Shown here piece after piece: positions 6,965 to 15,378 of a DNA stretch of 57,285 nt. The translations under genes and the position numbers were made by a program. Origin of the DNA: Myxococcota bacterium (lineage in GTDB: Bacteria > Myxococcota_A > UBA9160 > UBA6930); assembly GCA_028277885.1 (NCBI GenBank), contig JANQFK010000001.1:1-57285 (forward strand), read 5' to 3'. Under the pieces are notes generated by a model. It was given only the letters and a program-made list of their open reading frames with translations. It was not told the origin of the DNA and did no database searches. Positions within the stretch are counted from its first letter, which is position 1. Each line of letters begins with the position of its first letter.

Positions 6965-8898
6965 GCCGTCTCGTCCCCGTCGCCGTCGTCGCGGCGGTCG
7001 TCTGCCTGGCCGGCGCCGCCCGCGCCGGAGAGGGCTGGGAGGCCTACGGCGGCGATCCCGGCGGCATGCGCTACTCGGCGCTCGACGAGATCCGCGCCGA
7101 GAACGTCACCGGGCTCGAGATCGCCTGGACCCACCGCCACGGCGACGTCTCCGACGGCAAGGGGCGCTGGCGCTCGACCACGGCCTTCGAGGCCACGCCG
7201 ATCCTGGTGGACGGCACGCTCTTCTACTGCACCCCCATGAACCGCGTGTTCGCCCTCGACCCCGCCACCGGCGCGGAGCGCTGGAGCTGGGACCCGGGCC
7301 TCGATCCGGCGGGGCGCTACGCGAACCAGCTCGTCTGCCGCGGCGTCGAGAGCTGGCTCGACCCGGCGGCCGCGGCGGACGCGGCCTGCCGGCGGCGCAT
7401 CTTCACCGCCACCAACGACGCGCGGCTGGTCGCCCTCGACGCCGCGAGCGGTGTGCCCTGCGCGGACTTCGGCCGCGACGGGCAGGTGGACCTGCTGCGC
7501 GGCGTGGGGCCCCAGCGCTGGAAGGGCGAGTACCAGGTCACGTCGCCTCCCGTCGCGATGGGGGACCTCGTGGTGGTGGGCTCGGCGGTCTCGGACAACG
7601 ACCGCGTCTCGGCTCCGAGCGGCGTGGTGCGGGCCTTCGACGCGCGCAGCGGCGCGCTGCGCTGGGCCTGGGACCTGGCGCCGCCGGGCACGCCGCGGCC
7701 CGCGCCGGCCCCCGACGGCACCCCGCGCTACGTCCCGGGCACCCCCAACGTGTGGGCCCCGATGTCGTCGGACCCGGAGCGCGACCTGCTCTTCGTCCCC
7801 ACCGGCAACCCGGCGCCGGACTACTGGCGCGGCGGCGAGCGCAGCGGCGCCGACCACTACGGCAGCTCGGTGGTGGCGCTGCGGGCGTCCACGGGCGAGG
7901 TCGTCTGGAACTTCCAGACCGTGCACCACGATCTCTGGGACTTCGACGTGCCCGCCCAGCCCACGCTGGCGCCGGGGCCGGGCGGCGCGCCGGCGCTGAT
8001 CCAGGCCACGAAGATGGGCCATCTCTTCGTGCTCCACCGCGAGACCGGCGCGCCGCTGCTCCCGATCGAGGAGCGCCCGGTGCCCCAGGGCGGCGCGCCC
8101 GGTGAGACGCTCTCGCCGACCCAGCCCTTCCCCGTGAAGCCGCCGCCCCTCGCCCGCACCCGCCTGCGGCCCGAGGATGCCTGGGGGGTCGCCTGGCTCG
8201 ACACGCGCGCGTGCCGCCGACGCATCGCGGCGCTGCGCAACGAGGGCATCTTCACGCCGCCGAGCCTCGAGGGCTCGCTCATGTACCCGGGCAACGCCGG
8301 CGGCTCCAACTGGGGCGGCGTGGCCGTCGACCCCGGCCGCGGGCTGGTGTTCGCCAACACCATGGACCTGCCCTGGGTCGTCACCCTCTACCCCGGCGAG
8401 GAGTACGCCCGGCGCAAGGCCGAGAGCCCCGGCGTCGAGCACGCGCCCCAGACCGGGACGCCCTTCGGGCTGCGTCGCGAGCCGCTGCTCTCGCCGCTCG
8501 GACTCCCGTGCAACCCGCCGCCCTGGGGCGAGCTCGTCGCCATCGACCTCGCCCAGGGAGAGATCGTCTGGCGCGTGCCCCTCGGCACCGTGCGCGACGT
8601 GGCGCCGGTCCCGATCCCGTTGCGGCTGGGCGTGCCGAACCTCGGCGGTCCCCTCGCCACGGCGAGCGGGCTGGTCTTCATCGCTGCCGCCATGGACGAC
8701 TACCTGCGCGCCTTCGACGCCCGCACCGGCGAGGAGCTCTGGAAGGGCCGCCTCCCCGCCGGAGGCCAGGCGACCCCGATGACCTACCGCGCCGCAGGCC
8801 GCCAGTACGTCGTCATCGCCGCCGGCGGCCACGCCCGCGCCGGCTCCCGCCTCGGCGACTCCCTCGTCGCCTTCGCACTCGGCGGGGACGTTCCTTGA
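6961..8898 (+). CDS. PQQ-dependent dehydrogenase, soluble periplasmic, glucose/quinate-type propeller
   Basis: A 645-residue protein with a Sec signal peptide ending AGAARA. The mature part carries the beta-propeller of quinoprotein dehydrogenases: WEAYGGDPGGMRYS start, repeated tryptophan-docking segments (ALDPATGAERW, ALDAASG, AFDARSGALRW), WNFQTVHHDLWDFDVP, and a last blade with FDARTGEELW. This layout matches membrane-type glucose/quinate dehydrogenases, but the N-terminal membrane anchor is missing, so it should be free in the periplasm. No cytochrome c domain is fused. GTG at 6961 overlaps the upstream hydrolase stop. The final codons GDVP and the stop lie inside a palindromic repeat element, so the natural C-terminus may have been altered by that insertion. 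Confidence 0.92.
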   Translation: MSRLVPVAVVAAVVCLAGAARAGEGWEAYGGDPGGMRYSALDEIRAENVTGLEIAWTHRHGDVSDGKGRWRSTTAFEATPILVDGTLFYCTPMNRVFALDPATGAERWSWDPGLDPAGRYANQLVCRGVESWLDPAAAADAACRRRIFTATNDARLVALDAASGVPCADFGRDGQVDLLRGVGPQRWKGEYQVTSPPVAMGDLVVVGSAVSDNDRVSAPSGVVRAFDARSGALRWAWDLAPPGTPRPAPAPDGTPRYVPGTPNVWAPMSSDPERDLLFVPTGNPAPDYWRGGERSGADHYGSSVVALRASTGEVVWNFQTVHHDLWDFDVPAQPTLAPGPGGAPALIQATKMGHLFVLHRETGAPLLPIEERPVPQGGAPGETLSPTQPFPVKPPPLARTRLRPEDAWGVAWLDTRACRRRIAALRNEGIFTPPSLEGSLMYPGNAGGSNWGGVAVDPGRGLVFANTMDLPWVVTLYPGEEYARRKAESPGVEHAPQTGTPFGLRREPLLSPLGLPCNPPPWGELVAIDLAQGEIVWRVPLGTVRDVAPVPIPLRLGVPNLGGPLATASGLVFIAAAMDDYLRAFDARTGEELWKGRLPAGGQATPMTYRAAGRQYVVIAAGGHARAGSRLGDSLVAFALGGDVP

Positions 8899-8954
8899 CA
8901 ATCTTACTTACGCCCCCCCGGGTGGAGTAAGTGAGAATCTCAAGGAACGTCCCC
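8884..8954. repeat. 71-bp palindromic repeat element (REP/MITE-like)
   Basis: Perfect 15-bp inverted arms (8884-8898 and 8940-8954; left arm GGGGACGTTCCTTGA) flank a further imperfect stem in which CTTACTTAC faces GTAAGTGAG and a C-run faces a G-run. Nearly the whole 71 nt can fold into one hairpin. The left arm overlaps the last codons and stop of the PQQ dehydrogenase. It may serve as a bidirectional terminator between convergent genes. Its form resembles REP elements mobilised by Y1/RAYT transposases; that origin is inference, as no transposase gene is present. Confidence 0.85.
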
Positions 8955-8957
8955 TCT

Positions 8958-9281
8958 TCAGCCGATCTCGCGGAGGCGGCGGAAGGGGTAGATGCCGGTG
9001 GTGTGGCCGTCGCTCCAGTCGATCTGGATCGCGTAGCGGCCGACGGGCTCGATCTTCACCGGGTGCACGTCCTGGGGGACGGCGTCGGGGTCGAGGCGCT
9101 CCTCGCCGGACCACTCGTCGACGCAGGACGCGCAGCCGCAGGCGAGGCGCAGGGTGCGCACCTCGTAGCGGCTCTCGTGGCCGTCGGCCCAGGTGATGGC
9201 GAGGTGGCGCGGTCCGTCCTGGCGGATCGCGGTGGGCATCAGCGCGGCGGGGCCCGGGTCGGAGGACATGCTGCGGAGCAT
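8958..9281 (-). CDS. DUF971 domain protein
   Basis: A 107-residue protein with one DUF971 domain, the fold also found at the N-terminus of gamma-butyrobetaine hydroxylases. Features include the HLAITWADGHESRYEVRTLR strand-turn pattern, LACGCASCVDEW with a cysteine cluster, and IDWSDGHTTGIYPF near the end. Stand-alone copies are often associated with iron-sulfur cluster carriers in other genomes; here no such neighbour exists. A second ATG at 9269 is an alternative start, since GGAGG lies only 1 nt before the first ATG. It is convergent with the PQQ dehydrogenase across the palindromic element. Confidence 0.85.
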   Translation of the reverse strand: MLRSMSSDPGPAALMPTAIRQDGPRHLAITWADGHESRYEVRTLRLACGCASCVDEWSGEERLDPDAVPQDVHPVKIEPVGRYAIQIDWSDGHTTGIYPFRRLREIG

Positions 9282-9339
9282 ACCTCCAGCGGCGCCCGGC
9301 GCCGTTGGCTAGCGTCCCGGCCATGACGGAGTCGGCGCG

Positions 9340-10032
9340 ATGACGGGGCCGGACGTGGACGAGCAGGCCATCGCGATCCTCGGAGGCACCGGCGACCAGG
9401 GGCTCGGCCTGGCGCTGCGCTTCGCCAGGGCGGGCCGCCCGGTGGTGATCGGCTCGCGCAAGGAGGAGCGCGCCAAGGCGGCCGTGGAGGAGGTCCTGCG
9501 GGCGGTGCCCGACGGGCGGGTCTCGGGCTTCGAGAACTCCGCCGCCACCCGCAAGGCGCGCATCTTGATCCTCTCGGTGCCCTTCGAGCACACGGCCTCG
9601 ACGCTGAAGGGCGTGAAGGACGACCTCGTCGAGGGCCAGGTGCTGGTCTCCATGGGCGTGCCCCTGGCCACCGCGATCGGCGACGGCGCCGTGCGCACCG
9701 TCGGCGTGTGGCAGGGCTCCTGCGCGGAGCTCGTGGCGGGGCTGGCGCCGAAGGGCGTGCACGTCGTGTCCGCCTTCCAGAACGTCTCGGCCCACCGGCT
9801 CCAGCACCTCGAGGAGGAGGTGCAGTGCGACGTCATCGTCTCCGGCGCGAAGGAGCCGCGGGAGGCCGTGATGGCGCTGTGCGACCTCGTCCCCGGCCTG
9901 CGCGCCGTGAACGGCGGCCCCCTCGCCAACGCGCGCTACGTGGAGGGCTGGACCGCGCTGCTGATCGGGCTCAACATGCGCTACAAGCAGCCCGCCGGCA
10001 TGGGCTTCCGCATCACCGGGCTGCCGGAATGA
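9340..10032 (+). CDS. npdG: NADPH-dependent F420 reductase
   Basis: A 230-residue Rossmann-fold protein of the F420H2:NADP+ oxidoreductase family. The nucleotide motif ILGGTGDQGLGLALR begins at residue 13, with the GGTGDQG loop (15-21) diagnostic of the family. VIGSRKEERA follows as the NADP 2'-phosphate-binding strand, then ILSVPFEH and NGGPLANARYVEGWT. The enzyme transfers hydride between NADPH and coenzyme F420, implying that the host makes or uses F420; no F420 biosynthesis gene is in this window. A -10-like TAGCGT lies at 9310-9315. The next gene overlaps by 4 nt (ATGA), so the pair is coupled. Confidence 0.9.
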   Translation: MTGPDVDEQAIAILGGTGDQGLGLALRFARAGRPVVIGSRKEERAKAAVEEVLRAVPDGRVSGFENSAATRKARILILSVPFEHTASTLKGVKDDLVEGQVLVSMGVPLATAIGDGAVRTVGVWQGSCAELVAGLAPKGVHVVSAFQNVSAHRLQHLEEEVQCDVIVSGAKEPREAVMALCDLVPGLRAVNGGPLANARYVEGWTALLIGLNMRYKQPAGMGFRITGLPE

Positions 10033-10775
10033 GCGATCCGCGCAGCGAGGCCAAGACCGCCTTCACGCGCCATCTGGAGCAGAACGCCTACCCGGGCCGC
10101 GGGCTCGTGATCGGCCGCGACGCGAGCGGCGACTGGCTCCAGGTCTATTGGATCATGGGCCGCAGCGCGAACAGCCGGAACCGCCGCTTCGTGGCCGACG
10201 GCGGCACGCTGCGCACCGAGCCCCTCGACGCCGCGAAGATGACGGACCCCTCCCTGGTCATCTACGAGGCCATGCTCGAGCGACCGGGGCTCTACCTGGT
10301 GAGCAACGGCGACCAGACGCGCACCATCCACCAGGCCTTCGGGGCCGGCGGCGAGCCCTGGCGCTTCGAGGCGGCGCTCGCCACGCGCGAGCGCGAGCCC
10401 GACGCGCCGAACTACACCCCGCGCATCAGCGGGCTGCTCGACCTGCGCGAGCGCGAGCCGCGCCTCGCCCTGTCGATCCTGCGCGCCAGCGACTCCGACC
10501 CCGCCCACACCGACCGCAGCTTCCACCGGCCCGCGCCGCCGCCGCCGGGCCTGGGCCTCGGCCTCACCACCTACGTGGGCGACGGCAGCCCGCTGCCGCC
10601 GTTCCGTGGCGACCCGCTCTGGCTGCCCCTCGAGGGCGCTCCCGAGGCCGTCCTGGAGCGCTACTGGGACGCCCTCCACGCCGAGAACCGGGTCGCCCTG
10701 GCGGTGAAGCGGATCGCGGCTCCGGGCGGCCCCAGCCGCATCTGGGTGCGCAACGCCGCCGATCACGCGGGCTGA
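10029..10775 (+). CDS. purO: IMP cyclohydrolase, archaeal PurO-type
   Basis: A 248-residue protein of the PurO-like IMP cyclohydrolase family, which closes the purine ring to form IMP in place of the PurH C-terminal reaction. Recognisable segments are NAYPGRGLVIGRD, VYWIMGRSANSRNR and TDPSLVIYEAM near the N-terminus, followed by SNGDQT and PNYTPRISG. The family is mainly archaeal with scattered bacterial members. Its start is coupled (ATGA) to the F420 reductase. The whole length fits a single-domain enzyme. Whether a bifunctional PurH also exists in this genome cannot be judged from this window. Confidence 0.85.
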   Translation: MSDPRSEAKTAFTRHLEQNAYPGRGLVIGRDASGDWLQVYWIMGRSANSRNRRFVADGGTLRTEPLDAAKMTDPSLVIYEAMLERPGLYLVSNGDQTRTIHQAFGAGGEPWRFEAALATREREPDAPNYTPRISGLLDLREREPRLALSILRASDSDPAHTDRSFHRPAPPPPGLGLGLTTYVGDGSPLPPFRGDPLWLPLEGAPEAVLERYWDALHAENRVALAVKRIAAPGGPSRIWVRNAADHAG

Positions 10776-11432
10776 GCGCCCGCCCACCCGCGCCGAGCGT
10801 CTTCCCAACGTTTCCGGGGACTTACGGCCTCGCCCTGCGCTCCGCCGGCACCGCTCCGCCGGCCCCGCGGGCCCGCACCCCCCTCCAACCCGCTGAAACT
10901 CAAGGGGTTGTGGTAGGGCTGTGACAGAACCGCAGCATTTTGTGGTTTTCCGGTTGACGCTGACGTGTGGGCCTCTTAAAACGGGGGCACGGGGATGAGT
11001 CTCCCTCCGGCAGCCTTGGGGGGTTCGAGAGAACATGGCGGTTGCCGGTGGGATTGAACTTGCGGCGGGAAGGAGGACCTGCCCTGGTTCGGGGGCCCCG
11101 GGGTGTTCCCGGGGCCTCACTCGTCTCCACGTCCCGACTCTGGGTGCGGCGTCCAGGCTCGGCGACGACTGAATCCAAGCGCTCGTCCAACTCGTCCTAG
11201 TCCATCCCTCCGAGACCCGCCCTCCTTCGAGGATTCTTCGAAGCGAGGGGGCGGCAGAGGGGATCTCTCCCGCCGGGTCTACCGAGCGGAGAAAGGCTCG
11301 ACGGCAAGGCCTGAGGAGAACGGGAAGGCGGCAGGCGGGGGTCCGGGGAGCGGACCGGAGCGTGGGCGGCGCTGCGATCGAACGGGTGAACCAAGCCACG
11401 AAGAGGCACCGAGAGGTCCGGGGGGGAGAGGG
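10776..11432. other. 657-nt intergenic region upstream of nrdJ, with long presumed leader
   Basis: No convincing gene is seen. A sigma70-like promoter at 10954-10982 would give an untranslated leader of about 440 nt before nrdJ. The leader has several G/C-rich self-complementary stretches, for example around 11095-11120 where GGGGCCCCGGGG-like runs occur. I cannot identify a known riboswitch in it. A ribosome site GGGGGAGAGGG lies just before the nrdJ ATG. Confidence 0.6.
10954..10982 (+). promoter_or_regulatory. Putative sigma70 promoter for nrdJ
   Basis: TTGACG at 10954-10959, a 17-nt spacer, and TAAAAC at 10977-10982. It lies in an unusually A/T-rich patch (CATTTTGTGGTTTTCC just upstream) of an otherwise very G+C-rich intergenic region. 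Confidence 0.55.
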
Positions 11433-14249
11433 ATGAGCGCGAGCCACATCGGGCACCAGCCGGGACACGACGACCAGGGACACCAGCCGGGGCACGGGCC
11501 TGGCCACGAGGTCCAGCACGCCACCGAGCCCGCCGCTCGCAAGAGCCGGCGGCCGCGCAAGGGCCAGGCCCGCCGCGGCCTGCGCGTCCCGCGCTTCTTC
11601 ACCCGCCCGGGCGAGGATCCCTTCGACGCCGTCGAGTGGGAGCTGCGCACCGCCACCATCGCGAACGAGCGCGGCGAGGTGATCTTCGAGCAGCGCGACG
11701 TCGAGATCCCCAAGAGCTGGTCCCAGCTCGCCACCAACGTGGTGGTCTCCAAGTACTTCCGCGGCCACCTCGGCACGCCCCAGCGCGAGCGCAGCGTGAG
11801 GCAGCTGATCGGCCGCGTGGTGGGCCGCCTGCGCGGCTGGGGTGAGGAGGCGGGCTACTTCGCCAGCCCCGAGGACGCCCAGGCCTACGCCGACGAGCTC
11901 ACCCACCTGCTGGTGACCCAGAAGATGGCCTTCAACAGCCCGGTCTGGTTCAACCTCGGCGTGCCCGACACGCCCCAGCAGGCCAGCGCCTGCTTCATCA
12001 ACTCGGTCGACGACACCATGGAGTCGATCATGGACCTCGCCAAGACCGAGGCCATGCTGTTCAAGGGCGGCTCGGGGACGGGCTCGAACCTGTCGCGGAT
12101 CCGCTCCTCCCGGGAGAGCCTGAAGGGCGGCGGCACCGCCTCGGGGCCGGTCTCCTTCATGAAGGGCTACGACTCCTTCGCCGGCGTGGTGAAGAGCGGC
12201 GGCAAGACGCGCCGTGCCGCGAAGATGGTGATCCTCGACGTGGACCACCCGGACATCGTCGAGTTCATCCACAGCAAGGAGGCCGAGGAGAAGAAGGCCT
12301 GGGCGCTGATCGAGGCGGGCTACGACGGCGGCTTCAACGTGCCCGGGGGCGCCTACGACTCGATCTTCTTCCAGAACGCGAACCACTCGGTGCGCGTGAC
12401 CGACGACTTCATGCGCGCCGCCCTCGACGACGACCACTGGGACACGAAGGCGGTGACCACCGGTGAGGTGGTGGAGCGCCACCGCGCCCAGGACCTGCTC
12501 AGCCAGATCTCCGAGGCGGCCCACGTGTGCGGCGATCCGGGCATGCAGTACGACACGACCATCAACCGCTGGAACCCGGTCAAGAACTCGGGTCGCATCA
12601 ACTCGAGCAACCCGTGCTCCGAGTACATGTTCCTCGACGACACGGCCTGCAACCTGGCCAGCCTGAACCTGATGCGGTTCCTCGACGACTCGGGGGCCTT
12701 CGACGTGGAGGCCTTCCGCCGCGCCGTGGCCCTCACCATCCTCGGCCAGGAGATCATCGTCGACCCGGCCGCCTACCCGACGCCGAAGATCGAGAAGAAC
12801 AGCCACCTGTACCGGCCCCTCGGGCTCGGCTACGCCAACCTCGGCGCGCTGCTGATGGCCCAGGGCCTGCCCTACGACGGCGACGCCGGCCGCAACGTGG
12901 CGGCCTCGATCACCTCGCTGATGTGCGGCGAGGCCTACCGCACCAGCGCCGAGATCGCCGAGGCCATGGGGCCGTTCCCGCGCTACCGGGCCAACCGCAA
13001 GCCCTTCCTCGAGGTGATCGGGATGCACAAGGAGGCCGCCGAGGCGGTGCCCTCCGAGGGCGTCCCCGACGCCCTCGCCGAGGCCTCCCGCGAGGCCTGG
13101 GCCCAGGCCCTCGAGGCGGGCGAGCGCCACGGCTACAAGAACGCCCAGGTCACGGTGCTGGCGCCGACGGGCACCATCGCCTTCATGATGGACTGCGACA
13201 CCACCGGCGTGGAGCCCGACATCGCCCTGGTGAAGTACAAGAAGCTGGTGGGCGGCGGTCTGCTCAAGATCGTGAACAACACCGTCCCCATGGCGCTGCG
13301 CAAGCTCGGCTACGACGAGGAGGCCATCGCCGAGATCGTCGCCTACGTGGACCAGGAGGAGACCATCGAGGGCGCGCCGGGCCTGAAGGACGAGCACCTC
13401 GCGGTGTTCGACTGCGCGTTCCGACCCACCAACGGCCAGCGCTCGATCCACTGGAAGGGCCACATCCGCATGATGGGTGCGGTGCAGCCCTTCCTCTCGG
13501 GGGCCATCAGCAAGACGGTGAACCTGCCCGCCGAGGCGACCGTCGAGGACCTGGGCGAGGCCTACGTCGAGGGCTGGAAGCAGGGCCTGAAGGCGCTCGC
13601 GGTGTACCGCGACGGCAGCAAGCGCACCCAGCCCCTCAACACCGCCCGCAGCGAGGCGGGGGAGGGCGAGGCGCCGGCCGAGGAGCGGCGCCCCGTGCGG
13701 GTGAAGCTGCCCGACGAGCGCGTGGCCCGGACCCACAAGTTCTCCATCGCGGGCCACGAGGGCTACCTCACCGTGGGCTGCTACGAGGACGGCACCCCGG
13801 GCGAGATCTTCCTCAAGATGGCGAAGGAGGGCAGCACGATCTCGGGCCTGATGGACACCATCGCGACGATGACCTCCATCGCGCTCCAGTACGGCGTGCC
13901 GCTCAAGGCCCTGGTGGACAAGTTCAGCCACACGCGCTTCGAGCCCTCGGGCTTCACCAACAACCGCGAGATCCCCATGGCGAAGTCGGTGACGGACTAC
14001 GTGTTCCGCTGGCTCGGGGCCCGGTTCCTGGCCGACGCCCAGGTGGTGGACGCCCAGGAGGCCGACGCGGAGTCCACCGGGCTCGTCGCCGTGGCGGGGG
14101 GCTCGGGCGAGGGGCCGTCCCGGGCCCGACGCGGCGCCTTCGTGAACCACGCCGACGCGCCGCCCTGCCCCGAGTGCGGGACCCTCACCGTGCGCAGCGG
14201 CGCGTGCCACAAGTGCCCGAACTGCGGGGTCACGACCGGCTGCAGCTGA
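11433..14249 (+). CDS. nrdJ: Adenosylcobalamin-dependent (class II) ribonucleoside-diphosphate reductase
   Basis: A 938-residue class II ribonucleotide reductase, which makes deoxyribonucleotides using adenosylcobalamin without a second subunit or oxygen. Conserved parts include QKMAFNSPVWFN, QASACFINSVDD (active-site Cys), MLFKGGSGTGSNLS, NSSNPCSEYMFLDD (active-site Cys/Glu loop), LAPTGTIAFMMD and a C-terminal zinc-ribbon-like tail CPECG...CPNCG...GCS. The N-terminus is unusual: about 25 residues rich in His, Gly and Pro with HQPGH-type repeats, before a basic stretch and the catalytic domain. These could bind metal. ATG at 11433 has a purine-rich ribosome site. A terminator-like hairpin follows the gene. 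Confidence 0.95.
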   Translation: MSASHIGHQPGHDDQGHQPGHGPGHEVQHATEPAARKSRRPRKGQARRGLRVPRFFTRPGEDPFDAVEWELRTATIANERGEVIFEQRDVEIPKSWSQLATNVVVSKYFRGHLGTPQRERSVRQLIGRVVGRLRGWGEEAGYFASPEDAQAYADELTHLLVTQKMAFNSPVWFNLGVPDTPQQASACFINSVDDTMESIMDLAKTEAMLFKGGSGTGSNLSRIRSSRESLKGGGTASGPVSFMKGYDSFAGVVKSGGKTRRAAKMVILDVDHPDIVEFIHSKEAEEKKAWALIEAGYDGGFNVPGGAYDSIFFQNANHSVRVTDDFMRAALDDDHWDTKAVTTGEVVERHRAQDLLSQISEAAHVCGDPGMQYDTTINRWNPVKNSGRINSSNPCSEYMFLDDTACNLASLNLMRFLDDSGAFDVEAFRRAVALTILGQEIIVDPAAYPTPKIEKNSHLYRPLGLGYANLGALLMAQGLPYDGDAGRNVAASITSLMCGEAYRTSAEIAEAMGPFPRYRANRKPFLEVIGMHKEAAEAVPSEGVPDALAEASREAWAQALEAGERHGYKNAQVTVLAPTGTIAFMMDCDTTGVEPDIALVKYKKLVGGGLLKIVNNTVPMALRKLGYDEEAIAEIVAYVDQEETIEGAPGLKDEHLAVFDCAFRPTNGQRSIHWKGHIRMMGAVQPFLSGAISKTVNLPAEATVEDLGEAYVEGWKQGLKALAVYRDGSKRTQPLNTARSEAGEGEAPAEERRPVRVKLPDERVARTHKFSIAGHEGYLTVGCYEDGTPGEIFLKMAKEGSTISGLMDTIATMTSIALQYGVPLKALVDKFSHTRFEPSGFTNNREIPMAKSVTDYVFRWLGARFLADAQVVDAQEADAESTGLVAVAGGSGEGPSRARRGAFVNHADAPPCPECGTLTVRSGACHKCPNCGVTTGCS

Positions 14250-14287
14250 GATGCGTGGAGCCACCCCCGGCGCCCCAGGAAGTTCGT

Positions 14288-14319
14288 GGCGTCTCGAATT
14301 CGGGGGGGTGAGAGACGCC
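14288..14319 (+). terminator. Hairpin downstream of nrdJ
   Basis: Perfect 8-bp stem GGCGTCTC (14288-14295) with GAGACGCC (14312-14319) and a 16-nt G-rich loop, 38 nt after the nrdJ stop. There is no U-tract, so it is only a possible terminator or mRNA 3'-end stabiliser. Confidence 0.4.
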
Positions 14320-14417
14320 GCGGAGCGCGGAGTCGGGCTAGGCTCGGCTCCGCGCTTCACGTTGGGGGGCTTCGCCGGGGCGACTCGCCCGGGATCCCGC
14401 CCAGGAGGACCCAAGGG

Positions 14418-15374
14418 ATGATCCGACGTCTGTTCGCCGCCTGCGCGGGACTCGCGCTGGCGGGCTGCATCACCGTGAACCTGGGAGGCCCGGGCAAGGG
14501 CGAGCTCGTCGAGACCGTGGTCGAGGGCGACGCCGGCCCGAAGATCCTGCTGCTCGAGGTGAGCGGGGTGATCACCGCCGAGAGGTCCCGCGGTGCCTTC
14601 GGCCTGGGCGGCCGCCCGAGCCTGCTCTCGCGGGTGCGCGAGCAGCTCGACAAGGCGGCCGAGGAGGAGGTGGCCGCACTGGTGCTGCGCATCGACAGCC
14701 CCGGCGGCACGGTCACGGCGAGCGAGATCCTCCACGGCGAGATCGCGCGCTTCAAGGAGCAGACGGGCGTCCCCGTGGTGGCGGCCTTCCTGGGCACGGC
14801 GGCCTCGGGCGCCTACTACGCCTCCATGGCGGCCGACACCGTGGTCGCGCACCCGACCTCGGTGGTGGGCTCCATCGGCGTGATCTTCTCGGGCATCAAC
14901 CTCTCGGGGCTGATGGACAAGATCGGCGTCGAGAACCAGACCCTCACCACCGGCGCCTTCAAGGACGCGGGCTCGCCGCTGCGGCCCATGCGCGACGACG
15001 AGCGCGCCCAGCTCCAGAGCGTCCTCGACGGCCTGCACGCACGCTTCGTCGAGGTGGTGATCCAGGGTCGCGAGCGTCTGGACCCCGGTCGCGTCGCCGA
15101 GCTGGCCGACGGGCGCGTCTGGACCGCCCCCCAGGCCCTCGAGCTCGGCCTGGTGGACGCCATCGCGGACCTGCACGACGCCATCGGCGAGGCCGAGGCG
15201 CGCGCGGGCCTCGAGGAGTCGCGGGTGGTGATCTATCACCGCTCCGGCGAGTACCGCGCGAACCTCTACTCGTCGGCGACGCTGCCGGAGCCCACCGCCC
15301 TCGACGCGCGCGCCTGGCTCGGCGTGCCGAGCGAGCCCACGTTCCTCTACCTGTGGGCGCCGGGGGCGCGGTAG
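14418..15374 (+). CDS. sppA: Signal peptide peptidase SppA-type serine protease (S49), lipoprotein
   Basis: A 318-residue S49 peptidase in the short SppA36-like form. It has a lipoprotein signal (LALAGC) instead of the usual transmembrane anchor. VLRIDSPGGTV precedes the catalytic region; Ser130 lies in AASGAYYAS and the general base Lys182 in TGAFKDAGSP, forming the Ser/Lys dyad. It would cleave leftover signal peptides or membrane proteins at the periplasmic side. The ATG at 14418 has GGAGG 9-13 nt upstream, and a -10-like TAGGCT lies at 14339-14344. It is convergent with the DUF1566 gene, 4 nt between stops. Confidence 0.9.
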   Translation: MIRRLFAACAGLALAGCITVNLGGPGKGELVETVVEGDAGPKILLLEVSGVITAERSRGAFGLGGRPSLLSRVREQLDKAAEEEVAALVLRIDSPGGTVTASEILHGEIARFKEQTGVPVVAAFLGTAASGAYYASMAADTVVAHPTSVVGSIGVIFSGINLSGLMDKIGVENQTLTTGAFKDAGSPLRPMRDDERAQLQSVLDGLHARFVEVVIQGRERLDPGRVAELADGRVWTAPQALELGLVDAIADLHDAIGEAEARAGLEESRVVIYHRSGEYRANLYSSATLPEPTALDARAWLGVPSEPTFLYLWAPGAR

Positions 15375-15378
15375 GGCT

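Noticed and set aside
10930..10950. NrdR-type box near the nrdJ promoter
   Set aside because: CGCAGCATTTTGTGGTT is only weakly palindromic and does not match the ACACWATATAGTGT-like consensus.
11031..11100. Cobalamin riboswitch before nrdJ
   Set aside because: Only a B12-box-like AGGAGGACCTGCC is seen. The core helices and spacing do not fit, so it is not annotated as a riboswitch.
9981..15239. Very long open frame on the minus strand opposite nrdJ and sppA
   Set aside because: It is a mirror of plus-strand coding sequence in high-G+C DNA. Its product is His/Gly/Leu-rich with no family, while nrdJ and sppA are unmistakable.
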